Assembly (NCBI GenBank): GCA_014380255.1
Contig: JACMKG010000119.1
Location: 1-5,951, forward strand
Direction: 5' to 3'
Length of the DNA stretch: 5,951 bases
DNA from: Prolixibacteraceae bacterium
Lineage (GTDB): Bacteria > Bacteroidota > Bacteroidia > Bacteroidales > Prolixibacteraceae
Shown: one piece after another, positions 4,580 to 5,951 of the stretch
Layout: each line of letters begins with the position of its first letter
Numbering within the stretch: position 1 is the first letter of the stretch
Program-made: the position numbers and the translations under genes
The notes under the pieces: model-generated
Seen by the model: only the letters and a program-made list of their open reading frames with translations
What the model was told of the DNA's origin: nothing
The model's database searches: none

Positions 4580-5951
4580 TCATTTTACCTCGAGTACCTT
4601 ACCTTTCACATTTACGCGTCCTGCCACTGTGGTGGTGGTTGAAGCATCGGCTGCACCGCTGAATCCGGGCTGCTCTCCTCCTACTGATAGGACAAACCAA
4701 CCGGGTTCAACAACCTGTTTATCTTTGTTATTGATCATTGAAAGTGCCCTTGGATTCAAGGTAAATTCAACGACCTGTGATTCCCCTTTCTTCAGGCTAA
4801 TGCGCTTGAAGCCTTCCAGCTGTCGGATCGGGCGTGGTGTTGAAGCCTTCTCATCAGTCACATACAGCTGAACCACTTCTTCTCCGTCACGCTCACCGGT
4901 ATTGGTTACCTTTACCGAAACCTGGATGTTCTCTCCCACTTTTGCTTCTTTAGGCAATTGAAGATCGGAATAATCAAAAGTAGTATAACTTAAGCCAAAA
5001 CCAAAAGGATACAAGGGGTCCTGACGGAAGTAACGGTACGTGCGGCCTTCCATGTCGTAATTCTCAAAAGCGGGCAGCTGGTCCACCGACTTATAATAGG
5101 TAACAGGCAAGCGTCCTGCGGGGTTGTAATCGCCAAAGAGCACATCGGCCACGGCGTTTCCGCCCTGCTGCCCGGGGTACCCGGCGCTAAGGATGGCGTC
5201 CATGTTTTCGGCAGCATAGTTGATTGAAAGAGCACTGCCGTTAAGCAATACCAATACGATCGGTTTACCGGTTGCCTTTACAGCTTCCATCAGGTCGCTC
5301 TGCGTTTTAGGCAGGTTCAGGTGAGTTCGGTCGCCTCCTTTGAAACCGTCAACCTGGATAGGCATTTCCTCGCCTTCAAGACGTTGATTCAATCCAAGCA
5401 CCATAACTACCACATCCGAACTCTTAGCCGCTTCAACGGCCTGTGCAAGCATATTTGGCTGGGGAGTAGCCCACAGCAGACGTGCATCGCCATCGCCATG
5501 ATAATTCTTGTATTCATAAACCAGCTTATAACGTTTACCGGCTTCCAGCATAACTTTTTTGGCATCGTGAAAAGCATGGTGTTCGCTTCCACCACTCACC
5601 AATTTTTTACCATCAAGGGTAATGTTGTAAGAAGGCATACTCCATCCACCAATCTCATAATCGCCTGTCTGAGGCACTTTGAGGTAGGCAGTCCAGCGTA
5701 TGCTGAAATTGTCAACCTGCAGGGCGGGATCAGGCGATCCAGCTTCCCAGTAGAAATCAATGTTGTCATCCACGCGTGTAAACAAGGGCTGGCCTTCCAG
5801 CTTGCTATTGGAGAAATATTCACCATACGCTCCCTGTTTGCCATCTTCTGTTTCCAGGTAAATGGATGGAATGGGAATAAGCTTTGAAATACCATCTGCC
5901 AGTTCGCTGCCCTGGGCATAGATCACTTCGGTCTGCGGTGCCACTTTATTC
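4580..5951 (-). CDS. GH3 family glycosidase with PA14 insertion, C-terminal part (5' end outside window)
   Basis: This is the C-terminal part of a glycoside hydrolase family 3 enzyme, likely a beta-glucosidase or beta-xylosidase acting on plant-type oligosaccharides in the periplasm or at the cell surface. The frame stays open to the window edge and an upstream GTG at 5942-5944 is not a real start. Numbering residues from that GTG, a PA14-like carbohydrate-binding insertion spans about 37-160 (GAYGEYFSN, then WTAYLKVPQTGDYEI). The GH3 C-terminal sandwich spans about 166-320, with VVVMVLGLNQRLEGEEM (178-194) and GGDRTHLNLP (203-212). The Glu of LEGEEM is the probable acid/base. GYPGQQGG (255-262), NPAGRLPVTYY (274-284) and YPFGFGLSYTTF (312-323) are typical. 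A fibronectin-III-like domain follows (about 336-425). The N-terminal barrel with the nucleophile Asp lies off-window. The EGEEM...GGDR form resembles Bacteroidota xylosidases; substrate remains unproven. Confidence 0.92.
   Translation of the reverse strand, partial: NKVAPQTEVIYAQGSELADGISKLIPIPSIYLETEDGKQGAYGEYFSNSKLEGQPLFTRVDDNIDFYWEAGSPDPALQVDNFSIRWTAYLKVPQTGDYEIGGWSMPSYNITLDGKKLVSGGSEHHAFHDAKKVMLEAGKRYKLVYEYKNYHGDGDARLLWATPQPNMLAQAVEAAKSSDVVVMVLGLNQRLEGEEMPIQVDGFKGGDRTHLNLPKTQSDLMEAVKATGKPIVLVLLNGSALSINYAAENMDAILSAGYPGQQGGNAVADVLFGDYNPAGRLPVTYYKSVDQLPAFENYDMEGRTYRYFRQDPLYPFGFGLSYTTFDYSDLQLPKEAKVGENIQVSVKVTNTGERDGEEVVQLYVTDEKASTPRPIRQLEGFKRISLKKGESQVVEFTLNPRALSMINNKDKQVVEPGWFVLSVGGEQPGFSGAADASTTTTVAGRVNVKGKVLEVK

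Noticed and set aside
5321..5887. A long plus-strand open frame (188 codons) opposite the GH3 gene.
   Set aside because: It is the antisense shadow of a gene with clear GH3 and PA14 motifs, and its translation shows no recognisable domain.

Overview
The window looks like chromosomal DNA from a member of the Bacteroidota, probably an anaerobic or facultative polysaccharide degrader. This rests on an Rnf complex of the Bacteroidota type, a secreted-type family 3 glycosidase with a PA14 insertion and an EGEEM...GGDR active-site loop, and start codons that mostly lack a strong Shine-Dalgarno sequence. No rRNA or other taxonomic marker is present, so the assignment is an inference.

Layout: positions 1-2465 (+) hold the end of an rnf operon, in the order rnfD (start missing), rnfG, rnfE, rnfA. 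These genes are tightly packed, with gaps of 3 and 12 nt and one 4-nt ATGA overlap. The operon is closed by one clear intrinsic terminator (2523-2549), possibly preceded by a weaker one. Positions 2562-3527 (+) encode a membrane protein made of two 'Gate' (nucleoside-recognition type) repeats. Positions 3528-4137 are a 610-nt non-coding stretch between converging genes and are full of inverted repeats. Positions 4138-4512 (-) encode a small secreted Spy/CpxP-like helical protein with its own strong terminator. Positions 4580-5951 (-) encode the C-terminal part of a GH3 glycosidase that runs off the right edge.

How the genes work together: RnfD and RnfG carry covalent-FMN motifs, and RnfE and RnfA carry paired cysteines for a membrane iron-sulfur centre. 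Together they form most of the membrane part of a ferredoxin:NAD+ oxidoreductase that couples electron transfer to ion pumping; rnfB and rnfC would lie left of the window. The Gate protein is separated from rnf by a terminator and need not share its function. The GH3 enzyme and the Spy-like protein are co-oriented but 67 nt apart, so they may or may not be co-transcribed.

The least explained part is 3572-4036. It contains a 335-bp segment with imperfect terminal inverted repeats (GGGTCTG...AAAAAC, 15 of 18 matching), three copies of a CCCCGTAGGGGATCAAC hairpin repeat (one inverted), and an outer perfect 16-bp inverted repeat. No transposase is present. I read it as a candidate miniature (MITE-like) element or a nest of small palindromic repeats, but this has not been tested against a genome.
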